From assembly GCF_002288925.2 (NCBI RefSeq), contig NW_022098049.1:2445227-2509226 (forward strand): 64,000 bases of DNA, written 5' to 3'. Source of the DNA: Delphinapterus leucas (Eukaryota > Chordata > Mammalia > Artiodactyla > Monodontidae). Position 1 is the first letter of the stretch; each line of letters opens with the position of its first letter. Of the stretch, positions 63,185 to 64,000 are shown piece after piece. The position numbers and the translations under genes are program-made. The notes beneath the pieces were generated by a model. The model saw only the letters and a program-made list of their open reading frames with translations, did not search any database and had not been told where the DNA came from.

Positions 63185-63290
63185 TTTACAGGGGAGTTAA
63201 AGCCCAGGCGGAAAGATGCTTGTCTGAGGTCACACAGGATGACCTGGGACAGGACACTGGCCCCAGGGTCCTCACTTCTCCAACACAAGT
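63185..63290 (-). repeat. MIR remnant, antisense
   Basis: 'cattttacaggggagttaaa', 'gcttgtctgaggtcacacag', 'acactggccccagggtcctc'. Confidence 0.55.
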
Positions 63291-63297
63291 TGCAGCA

Positions 63298-63545
63298 GTT
63301 AAGAGCACGGGCTCTGGAGTCAGATAACCTGGATTCAAATCCATAGTACAATGTGTTCTGTTTGTGTGACACTGCGCTAATTATTCATCTAAGCTTCCGT
63401 TTCTTCATCTGTAAAATGGGAATAAGCTTAGTATTTGCCTTGTAGAGTAGTTTTTTGAGGGTAAAAATGAATTAATTTACCAGCAGAGTGCTCAGAACAG
63501 CACTGGTAAAAGGGCAATGCTCCTTAAATGTTGGGTGTTACTATT
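63298..63545 (+). repeat. MIR SINE, near full length
   Basis: 'gttaagagcacgggctctgg', 'agtcagataacctggattca', 'cgtttcttcatctgtaaaat', 'gagtgctcagaacagcactg', 'aatgttgggtgttactattt'. Best-preserved MIR of the window; it meets the antisense MIR remnant tail-to-head. Confidence 0.85.
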
Positions 63546-63604
63546 TCTCACAATATTTGTGTGTGGCTGTTTTTGTGAAGATGGCTAGTATTTTCCTTTT
63601 TTAA

Positions 63605-63900
63605 AAAATAGTTTTAATGCAGTATAATGTATTTATTAAAAAGCTCACATATCATAAGTGTGCAAATTAATGAATTTCTGCCAACTGGACCGATCCTCAT
63701 AACCAGCATCCTGATTAATACATGGGACATCGCCAGTACCCACGCAGTCCTTTCTGCTCCCTGCTTGTCACGACTCCCCGCAGAGTAAACCATGATTCTA
63801 ACAGCATAGATTCTTTTACGCCCATTTCATACTTTATATAACAGAATCATGTAACGTGTACTTTTTATGTGTGTCTGGCTTCATTCACTCCACGTCCCTC
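63605..63900 (-). repeat. Old L1 fragment, antisense
   Basis: 'aagctcacatatcataagtg', 'aaattaatgaatttctgcca', 'atattataacagaatcatgt'-like text, 'ctggcttcattcactccacg'. Followed by a pyrimidine-rich stretch at 63895-63935. Confidence 0.55.
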
Positions 63901-64000
63901 CCTCTTCCCCCTCCCCCGTCTCTCTCTGTTTATTGGAAAGGGATAAAGTGCCAGGCCAGGGGGAAAATACATGGGTGGGTGACTTAATAGGAATTTTTAG

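Noticed and set aside
46117..64000. First exons of FER1L6, the downstream neighbour in human
   Set aside because: No ferlin-like coding segment or matching splice structure was found; the human gap between the two genes, as recalled, is longer than this flank.

Overview
The window is mammalian nuclear DNA, almost certainly from a cetacean (probably a toothed whale). It carries eleven copies of a GC-rich tRNA-derived SINE of the cetacean CHR type (about 200-300 bp, conserved head with Pol III A- and B-box-like sequence, simple T- or A-rich tail), most of them in near-perfect target-site duplications, plus four older or shorter relatives. No prokaryotic, plasmid or viral gene organisation is present.

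Layout. 1-5.4 kb is intergenic DNA made of old L2, MIR and other repeats with five CHR-family SINEs. 5.43-6.26 kb is a CpG-island promoter with GC boxes, two ETS-like sites and a run of 19 C. 6038-46116 on the + strand is one complete protein-coding gene, FAM91A1, in 24 coding exons (all GT-AG introns) encoding 837 residues with no frame break. Its 3' UTR is AT-rich and free of young SINEs and ends near 48.88 kb. 48.98-64 kb is intergenic: an old antisense L1 block with an internal 15-bp minisatellite, L2 and MIR fragments, a solo ERV1-type LTR nested in an older repeat, an unusual L1-linked inverted repeat, and two + strand SINEs.

The gene product is the WDR11-complex/TBC1D23-binding protein of endosome-to-Golgi vesicle tethering. 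Its introns hold nine CHR SINEs, all antisense to the gene, and one L1 with a complete twin-priming (5' inversion) structure. The human neighbours recalled for this locus (ANXA13 and FER1L6) do not appear to have exons here.

I found no undescribed multi-gene system. The most informative unusual features are the twin-primed L1 in intron 1, the lost tandem splice acceptor at exon 13 that would explain a one-residue shorter protein, the SINE and C19 tract beside the promoter, the L1-linked inverted repeat at 57.5/58.4 kb, and a SINE with a double A-rich tail suggesting 3' transduction.
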